Of a DNA stretch of 64,000 nt, positions 23,876 to 31,918 are shown one piece after another. Both the position numbers and the translations under genes were made by a program. The number at the start of each line of letters is the position of its first letter. Positions within the stretch are counted from its first letter, which is position 1. Location of the stretch: positions 4,745,683 through 4,809,682 of the forward strand of contig KB904821.1 of the NCBI GenBank assembly GCA_000380225.1, read 5' to 3'. The stretch is from a filamentous cyanobacterium ESFC-1. Lineage in GTDB: Bacteria; Cyanobacteriota; Cyanobacteriia; Cyanobacteriales; Spirulinaceae. The notes under the pieces are model-generated. The model did no database searches and had not been told where the DNA came from. It saw only the letters and a list, made by a program, of their open reading frames with translations.

Positions 23876-25696
23876 TTAGAGGCTGATAACTGAAGATCGC
23901 CGTCTTTGCAAACGATAACGCTCGATGCGGTTGAGTACCCTGGCGATTAATTCTGGTTCGACGATGGGTTTTTGAATGTAGTCATCTGCCCCTGCCATAA
24001 AAACTTGTTGGACTAACTCGGTGTCTCGGTGGGCTGAAAGCATTAAAACTGGCAGTTCGCTCCATTGCAAATCGTTACGGACAACTTGACAGAGTTCGAT
24101 GCCGTTGACTTCGGGCATAAAAATATCAAGCATGAGTAAGTCAGGTTGCGTTTGTTTGAGGGTTTGCCAGAATTGTTGGGGGTTATCGAGCAAAACCACG
24201 TTAAAGCCCCAAGGTTTGAGGACGGTGGCTAAATAATCGAGGAGTTGTGCGTCGTCATCGACAATTAGTAGGGTGGCGGTGTGGGTTGCGGTTTGACGGA
24301 GGATGCGCTGCAAAGCCGTCATCACTTGGGCGGGGGAGACGGGTTTGTGGAGAAAGCCACAACCGCCGAGACGAGCGACTCTGACGCGATCGCGAAAGCT
24401 CTCTTTGGCTGTGAAGGCGATCGCGGGAATGGGATTTTGATGTTGTTGTAGTTCAGCGAGTAATTCAAACCCCGATTCGCTACTTTCGGGAAAGCTTAGG
24501 TCGAGTAAAATCGCATCTGGGCGATCGCGGGAGATGCAGGAACGAGCGAGGTCGGGATTCGGGGCGAGATCGGCAGTCATTCCGGCAGTTTGGGCGGCGG
24601 TGGCGATCGCTTGAGCGAGAACTACATCATCATCGACAATCAGAATATGGGCTGAAAAGCTCGGTTTTGGTGATTCTAGGGGCGTGGGGGGCGTTGTAGG
24701 AACTGTTGCAGGTGAATCCGCGAGGATGCGCTGAAGGGCTTGTAGCGGGGCAGTGAGGTTGGTAATTTGAGGGCGATCGCGTTTGAGTTCTTTCTCAATA
24801 ATCCGGGCTTGTTGCGAGGCATCCCTAAAGCCAAAACTCCCCAAAGACCCGGCGAGGGTGTGGGCTTCGTGGAGTGCGGCGTTGTGGAGGTCGGGGTTGA
24901 GGGTGTTTTGTTTGATGGCGGCGATCGCCTGTTCGATGGCTGCAAGGCGATCGCGATATTTCGAGCGATGTCGTTCCCAAATTGCCGCGATCGCGCTTGG
25001 AATTGCGGGTTTTTCGGGGGGAGGGGTCGTTTCTTGGAGACGATAACCCAAGCCGTAAACGGTTTTAATAACGTCGGGTGCGCCTGCTTTTTTGATTTTT
25101 TGGCGCAAACTTTTAATCTGAGTACGGACAGCCCCTTCTGTGGGAGGATCGTCAAACGACCACAGGCGATCGAGCAGGGCGCTTTGACTAAAAATGCGGT
25201 TAGGATTGCGTAAAAATAGCTCTAGCAGTTCATATTCTTTGGCGGTGAGTTTGAGCAGTTTTTCGGCGTAGGTAACTTGGCAGCTTTTCGGGTCGAGTTG
25301 CAACTGACCCCAGGCGATCGCGTTGAGAATGCTGTCATTTCCCCGACGCAACAAAGCCCGAATCCGAGCGAGTAATTCCTCAAGGGCAAAGGGCTTGACG
25401 AGATAATCATCCGCCCCGGCATCCAATCCCGCGACTTTGTGGGCGTTGGAGTCTTGAGCCGTCATTAATAAAATGGGAGTGCGATCGCCTTGCTGACGGC
25501 GTTTGCGACAAAATTCTAAGCCCGTGAGCTTGGGAATCATCCAATCGAGCAAAATCAAATCGTAGGGGAAGGCTTCGGCTAAATCCCAAGCGGCTTGGCC
25601 GTCGCTGGCTCGTTCGATCAGGTAATGTTGGGGAGTGAGGCCAGCTTCGAGCCAAGCGGCAAAACCCTCATCATCTTCGACTAATAAAATTCTCAA
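23876..25696 (-). CDS. Multidomain response regulator REC-wHTH-Hpt-REC-REC
   Basis: This 606-residue protein combines an N-terminal receiver (D51 in LILLDWMIP), an OmpR-type winged helix (about 130-220, ending TVYGLGYRLQ), an Hpt domain with H279 in HEAHTLAGSLGSFGF, a second receiver (D399 in AILLDLSFP) and a third receiver (D524 in LLMLDIFMP). The phospho-sites and conserved lysines (VKPF, HKPV, QKPI) are intact, so a phosphorelay could run within one chain. The protein can bind DNA but has no kinase domain and no kinase gene beside it. The TTG at 25696 is preferred, with a GAGGG six bases upstream, over the upstream start at 25819, whose 41 extra residues look non-homologous. Confidence 0.85.
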   Translation of the reverse strand: MRILLVEDDEGFAAWLEAGLTPQHYLIERASDGQAAWDLAEAFPYDLILLDWMIPKLTGLEFCRKRRQQGDRTPILLMTAQDSNAHKVAGLDAGADDYLVKPFALEELLARIRALLRRGNDSILNAIAWGQLQLDPKSCQVTYAEKLLKLTAKEYELLELFLRNPNRIFSQSALLDRLWSFDDPPTEGAVRTQIKSLRQKIKKAGAPDVIKTVYGLGYRLQETTPPPEKPAIPSAIAAIWERHRSKYRDRLAAIEQAIAAIKQNTLNPDLHNAALHEAHTLAGSLGSFGFRDASQQARIIEKELKRDRPQITNLTAPLQALQRILADSPATVPTTPPTPLESPKPSFSAHILIVDDDVVLAQAIATAAQTAGMTADLAPNPDLARSCISRDRPDAILLDLSFPESSESGFELLAELQQHQNPIPAIAFTAKESFRDRVRVARLGGCGFLHKPVSPAQVMTALQRILRQTATHTATLLIVDDDAQLLDYLATVLKPWGFNVVLLDNPQQFWQTLKQTQPDLLMLDIFMPEVNGIELCQVVRNDLQWSELPVLMLSAHRDTELVQQVFMAGADDYIQKPIVEPELIARVLNRIERYRLQRRRSSVISL

Positions 25697-25855
25697 GGGC
25701 AGTCCCTCAAGTAGAAAAAACTTGTAAGTTATGGAGTCTGTTGCTTTGAGTTTAGGCGATTTTGGGATTCGTCTCAATCCTCTGGCTTGAGTAGGAATTG
25801 ATGTTATGACAACCGCCAAAGCAATTAAGACACCCTATCCAACATCAGAAAATTA

Positions 25856-25899
25856 GCCCTTCTCCCGTGGGAGAGGGGTTGGGGTGAGGGCAAATCCAA
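25856..25899. repeat. Dispersed repeat (inverted copy)
   Basis: GCCCTTCTCCCGTGGGAGAG followed by GGGTGAGGGC, the reverse orientation of the motif at 6978-7019. Confidence 0.6.
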
Positions 25900-25937
25900 T
25901 CCAGTCCTAACCCGAAGTGCTACTGTTATATGGAAAA

Positions 25938-26591
25938 TTAGCTCACTGTTTCTAGATAATCCCAAAGCCGAGTCGCGGTGAAATCGTCAATCGTCCAAAC
26001 TGCACCCGCGTCCGTGAGATTGTCGGGGCTGTGGGTGGAGGTAACGCCAATGGTGTAAATCCCTGCGGTTGCTGCGGATTTTACGCCAGAGGGGGAGTCT
26101 TCAAAGGCGATCGCGTTTTCGGGTTGAACTTGCAATTGGTCTAATGCGGCTTGATACGGGGCAGGATCGGGCTTTCCGGCGGGCATATCTTCAGCTAAAA
26201 CGACCAGAGGAAAGATTTTTTGCAAATCCAGGGCATTGAGCATAAATTCGGCGTTTTCACCGGGTGCATTGGTCACCACGGCTTGTTGGAGTTGCTGTTG
26301 TTGCGTCCAAGCCAAGATTTTGTCTAATCCGGGTAAACGCTGCAATTTTGCCCCCATTTCCCGAAATCGCTTTTCTTTATCTTCTGCGATCGCTAATCCT
26401 TCTTCAAAGGGCAGTTGCGGCAAAATATCTTTGACAATCGCCGGATTCACTCGGCCCGAAATATGGCGGTCGTAAAATTCGCGATCGATAGTCATATCCA
26501 CCGCTTCGAGGGCTTCTTGCCAGGTTTGGAAGTGGAGGGGGTCAGTGTTGGTTAACGTGCCGTCTAGGTCAAATAAAATCGCATTCAGCAT
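25938..26591 (-). CDS. HAD-family phosphatase (beta-phosphoglucomutase-like)
   Basis: This 217-residue HAD subfamily IA protein has motif I FDLDGTLTNTDPLHFQTW, an alpha-helical cap, motif II VVTNAPG, motif III lysine in PAGKPDPAPY, and motif IV FEDSPSGVKSAATAG. The DGTLTNTDPLHF pattern fits the beta-phosphoglucomutase/sugar-phosphatase branch, and the GKPDP-x-P motif supports this. It could be a phosphoglycolate or sugar phosphatase rather than a mutase. It is a lone gene. Confidence 0.88.
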   Translation of the reverse strand: MLNAILFDLDGTLTNTDPLHFQTWQEALEAVDMTIDREFYDRHISGRVNPAIVKDILPQLPFEEGLAIAEDKEKRFREMGAKLQRLPGLDKILAWTQQQQLQQAVVTNAPGENAEFMLNALDLQKIFPLVVLAEDMPAGKPDPAPYQAALDQLQVQPENAIAFEDSPSGVKSAATAGIYTIGVTSTHSPDNLTDAGAVWTIDDFTATRLWDYLETVS

Positions 26592-26716
26592 GAATTGGTG
26601 GGGGGTCTAGAAACAAAACTTTAGAGTTTAAACAAATATAGGGCTAAATGCGATCGCAAAATCCTCACATTCTTTAGTTACTGTTTGTATATTCTCTCCG
26701 ATGAGCGACGTTGACC

Positions 26717-27328
26717 ATGTTTGCAACCACTCAAACTCCTAAATGTTATTCGAGGGTCGTCCTCAACTCAACTCGGCAACCCGAAGCTGATACTTCGCCT
26801 TTAGATTCTAACGAGTCCTCTACAACGAAGCAATCATCTTTGGGATTAGAGAATCAACACAATTTACAACAGCATGGCTACAATTCGGTGACCTCTTTTC
26901 CTGTGGATGAGTCTTATGTTGAATTAGCTGTGTCTGTTTACCAAAGTCAAGATATTACTGCTCTCCAAGCCTTAAAAGATTTTTTAACGGTTTTGGCCAA
27001 TCCGATTTCGATTGAAAAAGTTTTACTCAAAGCTATTTATGGTTTAGCCGAAAATGATCCTCATGCTTGTCGCTGGTTATTAAGTGACCCCAGTTACCTG
27101 ATGCCAGAACTCGATATTCTTGAGTTTACCCATCGACTTGCCTTGTTTATTTTGGAAGACAAAAATATTCATTTAGACGTAATCTCTCAACTTAATCAAT
27201 CCCATAGATTCGGTAACTTACCCCAAGAAAATAAACTTTGGCAAGAAATTTTAACTTGTGCTTTAGATTGGTCTTCTTGTCCAGGCGATCGCTTCCTTTT
27301 AGAAGCAATTTTAAACTCAGTTTACTAA
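26717..27328 (+). CDS. Unknown cyanobacterial protein, first of a three-gene group
   Basis: A 203-residue soluble protein that I do not recognise. The first 70 residues are polar and look disordered (TTKQSSLGLENQHNLQQ). Residues 75-203 are mostly helical, with leucine-rich segments such as ITALQALKDFLTVLA and FTHRLALFILED. No catalytic motif is evident. It is followed 45 bases later by a degenerate receiver protein and then a zinc-ribbon protein, all on one strand. ATG at 26717 is preferred over the TTG at 26711. Confidence 0.65.
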   Translation: MFATTQTPKCYSRVVLNSTRQPEADTSPLDSNESSTTKQSSLGLENQHNLQQHGYNSVTSFPVDESYVELAVSVYQSQDITALQALKDFLTVLANPISIEKVLLKAIYGLAENDPHACRWLLSDPSYLMPELDILEFTHRLALFILEDKNIHLDVISQLNQSHRFGNLPQENKLWQEILTCALDWSSCPGDRFLLEAILNSVY

Positions 27329-27373
27329 TTTCGCGACCGCTTTTTGGATTAACTTTTTTTGAGATTTAGAAAA

Positions 27374-27766
27374 ATGTTTACTGTACTTTTAATCGAAAAT
27401 GATAACTTAGTCGCTGCTTATATCCAGGGTTTTTTGAAAGCCAGAAAGATTAACTTGGTTGAAACCATGGATGTCTGGCTGGGTTCTCGACTGGCAAGAG
27501 AACTAGAACCCGATTTGATTGTCGTTCATTTAGAATTTCAACCGCTTGAAATCTACACTTTGATTAAAAAACTCAAACAAAGTTCAATCTCTAACCCCAT
27601 CCCCATCATTTTTATTGGGGCCCAAACCGATAGCGAAAGCAAGAAAATAGCTCTAGAACTCGGTGCAGATACAGCTTTAACAACCCCGCTTAAAAGCAGT
27701 TTCCTCAAGACTGTTATCGACCACTACTTATCACCCAATTTACAACCCAATCGTTGTCCCGCTTAG
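27374..27766 (+). CDS. Degenerate (pseudo-)receiver domain protein
   Basis: A 130-residue protein with the receiver-domain fold pattern: FTVLLIENDNLV at the start, PDLIVVHLEFQ at the third strand, IPIIFIGA at the fourth, and ALELGADTALTTPLKS at the fifth. The normal phospho-accepting aspartate position is histidine (VVHLEF), and the conserved K-P lysine is replaced in TTPLKS. It cannot be phosphorylated in the usual way and probably works by protein contact. No output domain is attached. It lies between a helical unknown protein and a zinc-ribbon protein. The ATG at 27374 is chosen over a TTG at 27359. Confidence 0.75.
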   Translation: MFTVLLIENDNLVAAYIQGFLKARKINLVETMDVWLGSRLARELEPDLIVVHLEFQPLEIYTLIKKLKQSSISNPIPIIFIGAQTDSESKKIALELGADTALTTPLKSSFLKTVIDHYLSPNLQPNRCPA

Positions 27767-27810
27767 TCCCGATTTTTCTGATTAAAATCAATTTTAGGGA
27801 GGAACTCCTC

Positions 27811-28041
27811 ATGTCTACTCACACTTGCCCTTGCTGTTCTCATCCTTTATTACGTCATATTCGCGCTCACAGAATTTCGTGGTATTGCTGCCATTGTCAT
27901 CAGTATATGCCCAACTTACAACTCGAACTCGAACTCAATAATATTACTTCTTTAGATGTTAATATCAGCCGTCGTTTACCGGGATTACCGGTAACACAAA
28001 CCGCTAAAGTCGAACGTCGGGCTGTCAAAGAAACAGCTTAA
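27811..28041 (+). CDS. Small zinc-ribbon protein
   Basis: A 76-residue protein with four cysteine pairs, CPCC near the start and CCHCH further on (THTCPCCSHPLL and WYCCHCHQYMPN), forming a likely zinc ribbon. The remainder is acidic then basic, with no other motif. A good ribosome binding site (AGGGAGGAA) lies before the ATG at 27811; an upstream in-frame start is not needed. It closes the three-gene group with the unknown helical protein and pseudo-receiver. Zinc binding is inferred from cysteine spacing only. Confidence 0.75.
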   Translation: MSTHTCPCCSHPLLRHIRAHRISWYCCHCHQYMPNLQLELELNNITSLDVNISRRLPGLPVTQTAKVERRAVKETA

Positions 28042-28153
28042 TTCAGCAAAAATTGGTTATCCATCATCAGTTCTTGATTTCGGTCTTTTGTGTCGAAAAT
28101 GTCAGAATCAGGAATAATTGAAAATGAATGAGGCATGACGGATAATCACAACC

Positions 28154-29278
28154 ATGACGCAATATTTTGCCACCGTTGCACGGGGTTTAGAAGCGATCGC
28201 AGCCCAAGAGTTAGAACAATTAGGGGCTACCGAGATTCAAACGCAATTTACCGGAGTCCAGTTTAAAGGCGATCGCGCTTTATTGTATCGCGTCAACCTC
28301 TGGGCAAGAACCATTTTTCGCGTTTTGATGCCCATTGCTGAAATTCCGGCAGGAAACGCCCAACAACTCTACAACGGGACGAGAGACATTGCTTGGGACG
28401 ATTATCTCAGCCCCAACGAAACCTTAGCGGTAAACTGTACGGGCAGCAATCGCCAACTCAACCACAGCCATTTTACCGCCCTGCAAATCAAAAACGCGAT
28501 CGTAGACCAACAGCGCGATCGCGTCGGGAAACGTTCGAGTGTAGACACCCGCGATCCCGATCTCATCATCAACGCCCACATTTACAAAAACACCTGTACC
28601 CTTAGCCTCGATAGCTCAGGAACCAGCTTACACCGTCGCGGCTACCGTCCGGCGATGGGACTCGCCCCCCTCAAAGAAAGCCTGGCCGCTGCCCTTCTGG
28701 ATATGACTCAGTGGCGATCTGAGTTGCCCTTGTTTGACCCTCTGTGCGGTTCGGGTACAATTCCCATCGAAGCCGGGTTAAAAGCCCTCAACATTGCCCC
28801 CGGATTATTTCGCGATCGCTTCGCTTTTGAGGGCTGGCCAGACTTTGACAAAGAATTATGGCGAAATACCCTCGAAGCGGCTCAAGATAGCCAAATCGGG
28901 GAATTTCCGGCGTTTATTGGCGGTAGCGATCGCGACCCCGAAATCCTCTCTCAAGCCGAAATTAACGCCAAAAATTGCGGTTTGCGCGATCGCCTCCAAT
29001 TTAGCGTAACCGAACTCGCAGACGTACAGCCCCCCAGTCCTTCCGGGATTATTTTGTGCAATCCTCCCTATGGCAAGCGCGTCGGAGAAGTCAAAAAATT
29101 AGAAGGACTGTATAAACTTCTAGGGGATATTTTTAAACAGCGTTTTAAAGGCTGGACTGCCTATATTCTCACCGGAAATAAAGAACTCTCCAAGAAAGTA
29201 GGACTACGGGCTTCTCAGCGCCTTCCCGTGTACAACGGCACAATTCCCTGTACCCTGCTCAAATATGAATTATACTAA
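28154..29278 (+). CDS. THUMP-domain rRNA adenine/guanine methyltransferase (RlmL-like)
   Basis: This 374-residue protein begins with a THUMP RNA-binding domain (MTQYFATVARGLEAIAAQEL, about 1-160), then a Rossmann methyltransferase with DPLCGSGTIPIEAGL as the S-adenosylmethionine-binding motif, an IGGSDRDPEI segment, and the N6-adenine/N2-guanine motif CNPPYGKR. Homologues in E. coli form the N-terminal half of RlmKL, which makes m2G2445 in 23S rRNA. Here the RlmK half is absent, which is common in cyanobacteria. The start ATG at 28154 gives the normal N-terminus. Confidence 0.88.
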   Translation: MTQYFATVARGLEAIAAQELEQLGATEIQTQFTGVQFKGDRALLYRVNLWARTIFRVLMPIAEIPAGNAQQLYNGTRDIAWDDYLSPNETLAVNCTGSNRQLNHSHFTALQIKNAIVDQQRDRVGKRSSVDTRDPDLIINAHIYKNTCTLSLDSSGTSLHRRGYRPAMGLAPLKESLAAALLDMTQWRSELPLFDPLCGSGTIPIEAGLKALNIAPGLFRDRFAFEGWPDFDKELWRNTLEAAQDSQIGEFPAFIGGSDRDPEILSQAEINAKNCGLRDRLQFSVTELADVQPPSPSGIILCNPPYGKRVGEVKKLEGLYKLLGDIFKQRFKGWTAYILTGNKELSKKVGLRASQRLPVYNGTIPCTLLKYELY

Positions 29279-29320
29279 CGCGAAACTTGATGAAACGCGA
29301 TCGCGTCGTTTGTATTAAAC

Positions 29321-29350
29321 CGTTTGTCGTAAGCCCTTCAGGGCTTGCCC
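29321..29350 (+). repeat. REP hairpin AGCCCTTCAGGGCT
   Basis: GTCG-TA followed by the perfect palindrome AGCCCTTCAGGGCT; identical in its hairpin to the one next to the RAYT gene at 36258-36287. Confidence 0.65.
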
Positions 29351-29383
29351 ATTAATCGATTACAAATACGCTTATTCACCCCC

Positions 29384-30595
29384 ATGAAACTGCTATCTTC
29401 CCGCTTAATTCTACTCCTCACCCTGAGCCTTTTTAGCATTGGTATTACTTCCCCCCTAGCCGCCCAAGAAAGCGAAAGCGAAACCCCAGAAACCCTCGAA
29501 GAACCCCTCGAAATTCGCGAAAGCGATCCCCTATTTCCCCTCGAAAATCCCGAACGTCCCCTCACCGATTCCGAAGCCGAAACCCTAGAAGCCATTGTAG
29601 ACGAACTCAACACCCAAGCCACCGCCGAATTAAACGCCGAAAACCCCAATACCGCCTTTCGTATTTGGTATCGAGAACTGCGCTTAAGACGTTCTTTAGG
29701 CTTACAAGCAGAAATCGAAGCATTAGGACGAGTGGGGCAAATTGCCTGGAATCAAAGCCGCACTCCTGACGTTAAAATTATCAACGAAAGATTAAATGAA
29801 ATTAATCGCGAAATCACCGAACAAAACCTCGACCAAAACCAAGAACTCCTCAGCAGTTTAGCCCAAGCCTATCAACAAATTCGCGCTGCTGATAAAGCCG
29901 CCTCCCTTTACGAAAAAATTCTCGACAACGCCAGAGAAAATAACGACGAACGCACCGCAGAACAAGCCCTCATTGCATTAGGAGAATTATATCTGGCTTG
30001 GTTTCGCTATCCCGAAGCCGCCGCAGTTTATACCGAATTGTTGGAGTTGGTGCGATCGCAATATGACGACTTCAACGTTATGCAATACCTCGAAGAATTG
30101 GCGTATATTTACGACCAACTCGAACAACCCGAAGATGCAATTAATATTAAACAGCAACTTTTAGCCAGTTATCTCAAAAAACAAGATACCGCCCAAATCC
30201 TCGCCACTCAAATTTCCCTCGCACAAGATTACGCTATTCTGGATCAACCCAACGAAGCCATTACTTTATACGAACAAAGCTTTACCTTAGCCTGGGCTGA
30301 ACGTCAGATGGGATATGCCAGCGAAGCCCTACAAAACCAAGCCCAACTCTACGAAAGTTACGAACAACTGAATGATGCTTTAACGGTGTACGCAGAACAA
30401 GTCAAAGTCCAAGAAACTGCATCAGATTTTTATGGTTTGATGAATACCTACGATCGCATGGGTAAAATTCATCTCCAACAGCAAAACTACGATCGAGCTT
30501 TAGCTTTCTTTGAAGCCGGATTAGATATTGCCGAATCTCTCGGTTATCGCGAGGCTTATTTCAACGCTCAAATTAGACGCGCAACGAACAATTAA
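29384..30595 (+). CDS. Exported TPR-repeat protein
   Basis: A 403-residue protein with a signal peptide (KLLSSRLILLLTLSLFSIGI, cleavage after PLAAQ), an acidic low-complexity linker rich in ETPE and LEEPLE (about 25-65), and then roughly eight TPR-type helical pairs with A-x-x-L-Y-E-K and A-I-x-L-Y-E-Q signatures, e.g. AASLYEKILDNARENND and EAITLYEQSFTLAWA. It is probably a periplasmic scaffold. I chose the ATG at 29384 because it gives the signal peptide directly; the in-frame TTG at 29345 falls in a REP hairpin. Partner proteins are unknown. Confidence 0.8.
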   Translation: MKLLSSRLILLLTLSLFSIGITSPLAAQESESETPETLEEPLEIRESDPLFPLENPERPLTDSEAETLEAIVDELNTQATAELNAENPNTAFRIWYRELRLRRSLGLQAEIEALGRVGQIAWNQSRTPDVKIINERLNEINREITEQNLDQNQELLSSLAQAYQQIRAADKAASLYEKILDNARENNDERTAEQALIALGELYLAWFRYPEAAAVYTELLELVRSQYDDFNVMQYLEELAYIYDQLEQPEDAINIKQQLLASYLKKQDTAQILATQISLAQDYAILDQPNEAITLYEQSFTLAWAERQMGYASEALQNQAQLYESYEQLNDALTVYAEQVKVQETASDFYGLMNTYDRMGKIHLQQQNYDRALAFFEAGLDIAESLGYREAYFNAQIRRATNN

Positions 30596-30790
30596 CAATG
30601 TACAATTAACAATGTACAATTAACAATGTACAATTAACAATGTACAATTAACAATGAACAATTAACAATTAACAATTAACAATTAACAATGTACAATTAA
30701 CAACGAACAATTAACAATGTACAATTAACAATGTACAATTAACAATGTACAATTAACAATGTACAATTAACAATGTACAATTAACAATTT
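30585..30790 (+). repeat. 14-base tandem repeat array (AACAATGTACAATT)
   Basis: About 14-15 copies of a 14-base AT-rich unit, with a shorter AACAATT variant interspersed. The array begins inside the last codons of the TPR gene and runs to another array on the far side. Confidence 0.9.
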
Positions 30791-30799
30791 TAGTTTATA

Positions 30800-30899
30800 C
30801 CAACAACCAATAACCAACAACCAACAACCAACAACCAATAACCAACAACCAACAACCAATAACCAACAACCAACAACCAACAACCAACAACCAATAACT
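30800..30899 (-). repeat. Heptamer tandem array
   Basis: About 14 copies of AACCAAT/AACCAAC (minus-strand heptamers), ending four bases before the stress-protein stop codon. Confidence 0.9.
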
Positions 30900-30903
30900 A
30901 ACA

Positions 30904-31431
30904 TCACTGGACAATCAAAACCGAACAATGGGCATGATGTAAAACATAATTGCTAATACTGCCCAAGAGTAACTCTTGTATGCCAGAATAGCCGCGACGA
31001 CCCACAACAATTAAATCTGCCCCCCAGGTTTTAGCATAAGCACAAATGCGGACACCGGGTTCGCCAATATGATAATTAAACTCGGCTGAAATACCGCGAT
31101 CGCAAGCTTCGGTATAAAGAGTATGCAGCCAAGTCAGTGCTTCTTCTATGGCTTGAGTTGCTAACTTCTGCGATTGGTCGATAATATCTTGGGAATAAGT
31201 ACCGCCATAAATATCAACGCGACTGGTCATAATTTGATGATTCGTCCAAGATATTTGTTGGGGTAAACAAGTAAAAATCATCAACTGACTGTTATGATGC
31301 TCGGCAAACGCGATCGCCTGTTCTAATGCCTGGGGATGTCGATCGTTAGGATCGAGGGCTACTAAGACCTTAGCAAAACCAGAAGAAGCTTCTTGAGTTG
31401 CAGAAGTGGGGGGAGATTGAGGATTATTCAT
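30904..31431 (-). CDS. Universal stress protein (UspA family)
   Basis: A 175-residue USP-domain protein. The first strand is FAKVLVALDPNDRH, and the C-terminal nucleotide-binding motif is GRRGYSGIQELLLGSISNYVLHHAHCSVLIV, matching G-2x-G-9x-G-S/T. That implies ATP binding. Its regulatory role cannot be read from sequence. The ATG at 31431 is preferred; an upstream ATG would add 20 residues with no counterpart in the family. The stop is directly against a heptamer array. Confidence 0.9.
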   Translation of the reverse strand: MNNPQSPPTSATQEASSGFAKVLVALDPNDRHPQALEQAIAFAEHHNSQLMIFTCLPQQISWTNHQIMTSRVDIYGGTYSQDIIDQSQKLATQAIEEALTWLHTLYTEACDRGISAEFNYHIGEPGVRICAYAKTWGADLIVVGRRGYSGIQELLLGSISNYVLHHAHCSVLIVQ

Positions 31432-31491
31432 AACAATATCAGTCCACATCAAATATTTTTTAAAACAGAAACTCAGCCCGCCTATCATCAT

Positions 31492-31918
31492 TAATTTTGC
31501 CGATCGCCTTTAGCATCAGATTGAGGCAGTCTGCGAGTCTTATGTTATTAGCTTTACACGGGTTTTCCTGATGCTGTTCAGTTGTTAGAAAAAATTAACC
31601 TTAAAAATAAGCCCTTCTCGGAGTGGGAGAGGGATTTGGGGTAAACGATGGGCGCATCCTTTGTCTGATATTCGGTACAAATGACCAATAACCATTCGCG
31701 ACAAGTTAAGGTTGTGTGCCTATTGTCAAGTATTTGTAAGTGTGTAGGGGCGGGGTTTCCCCGTCCAAGTTTGCGTTATTGGGCGCGACTACGGCATCAA
31801 ATTGTCATCTCCCAAAAGTTGACATTGGATGAGGAGACCTCACCCCTACACAGGTTTAGGACTCTCTTGACATGAAGATTTTGGGCTTAACTTGTCACAA
31901 ACAACCAATGACGAATAA
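31492..31918. other. Gene-free stretch with repeats
   Basis: Contains the dispersed GAGTGGGAGAGG repeat near 31609-31640 and a REP pair at 31741-31851. Short open frames inside it follow the repeats and are not supported. Confidence 0.6.
31741..31851. repeat. Inverted pair of REP hairpins (BIME-like)
   Basis: GTAGGGGCGGGGTTTCCCCG at 31744 onward and, about 80 bases away in the other orientation, a GGATGAGGAGACCTCACCCC hairpin ending in CTAC. The second has GAGG/CCTC where the first has GGGG/CCCC. Confidence 0.7.
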
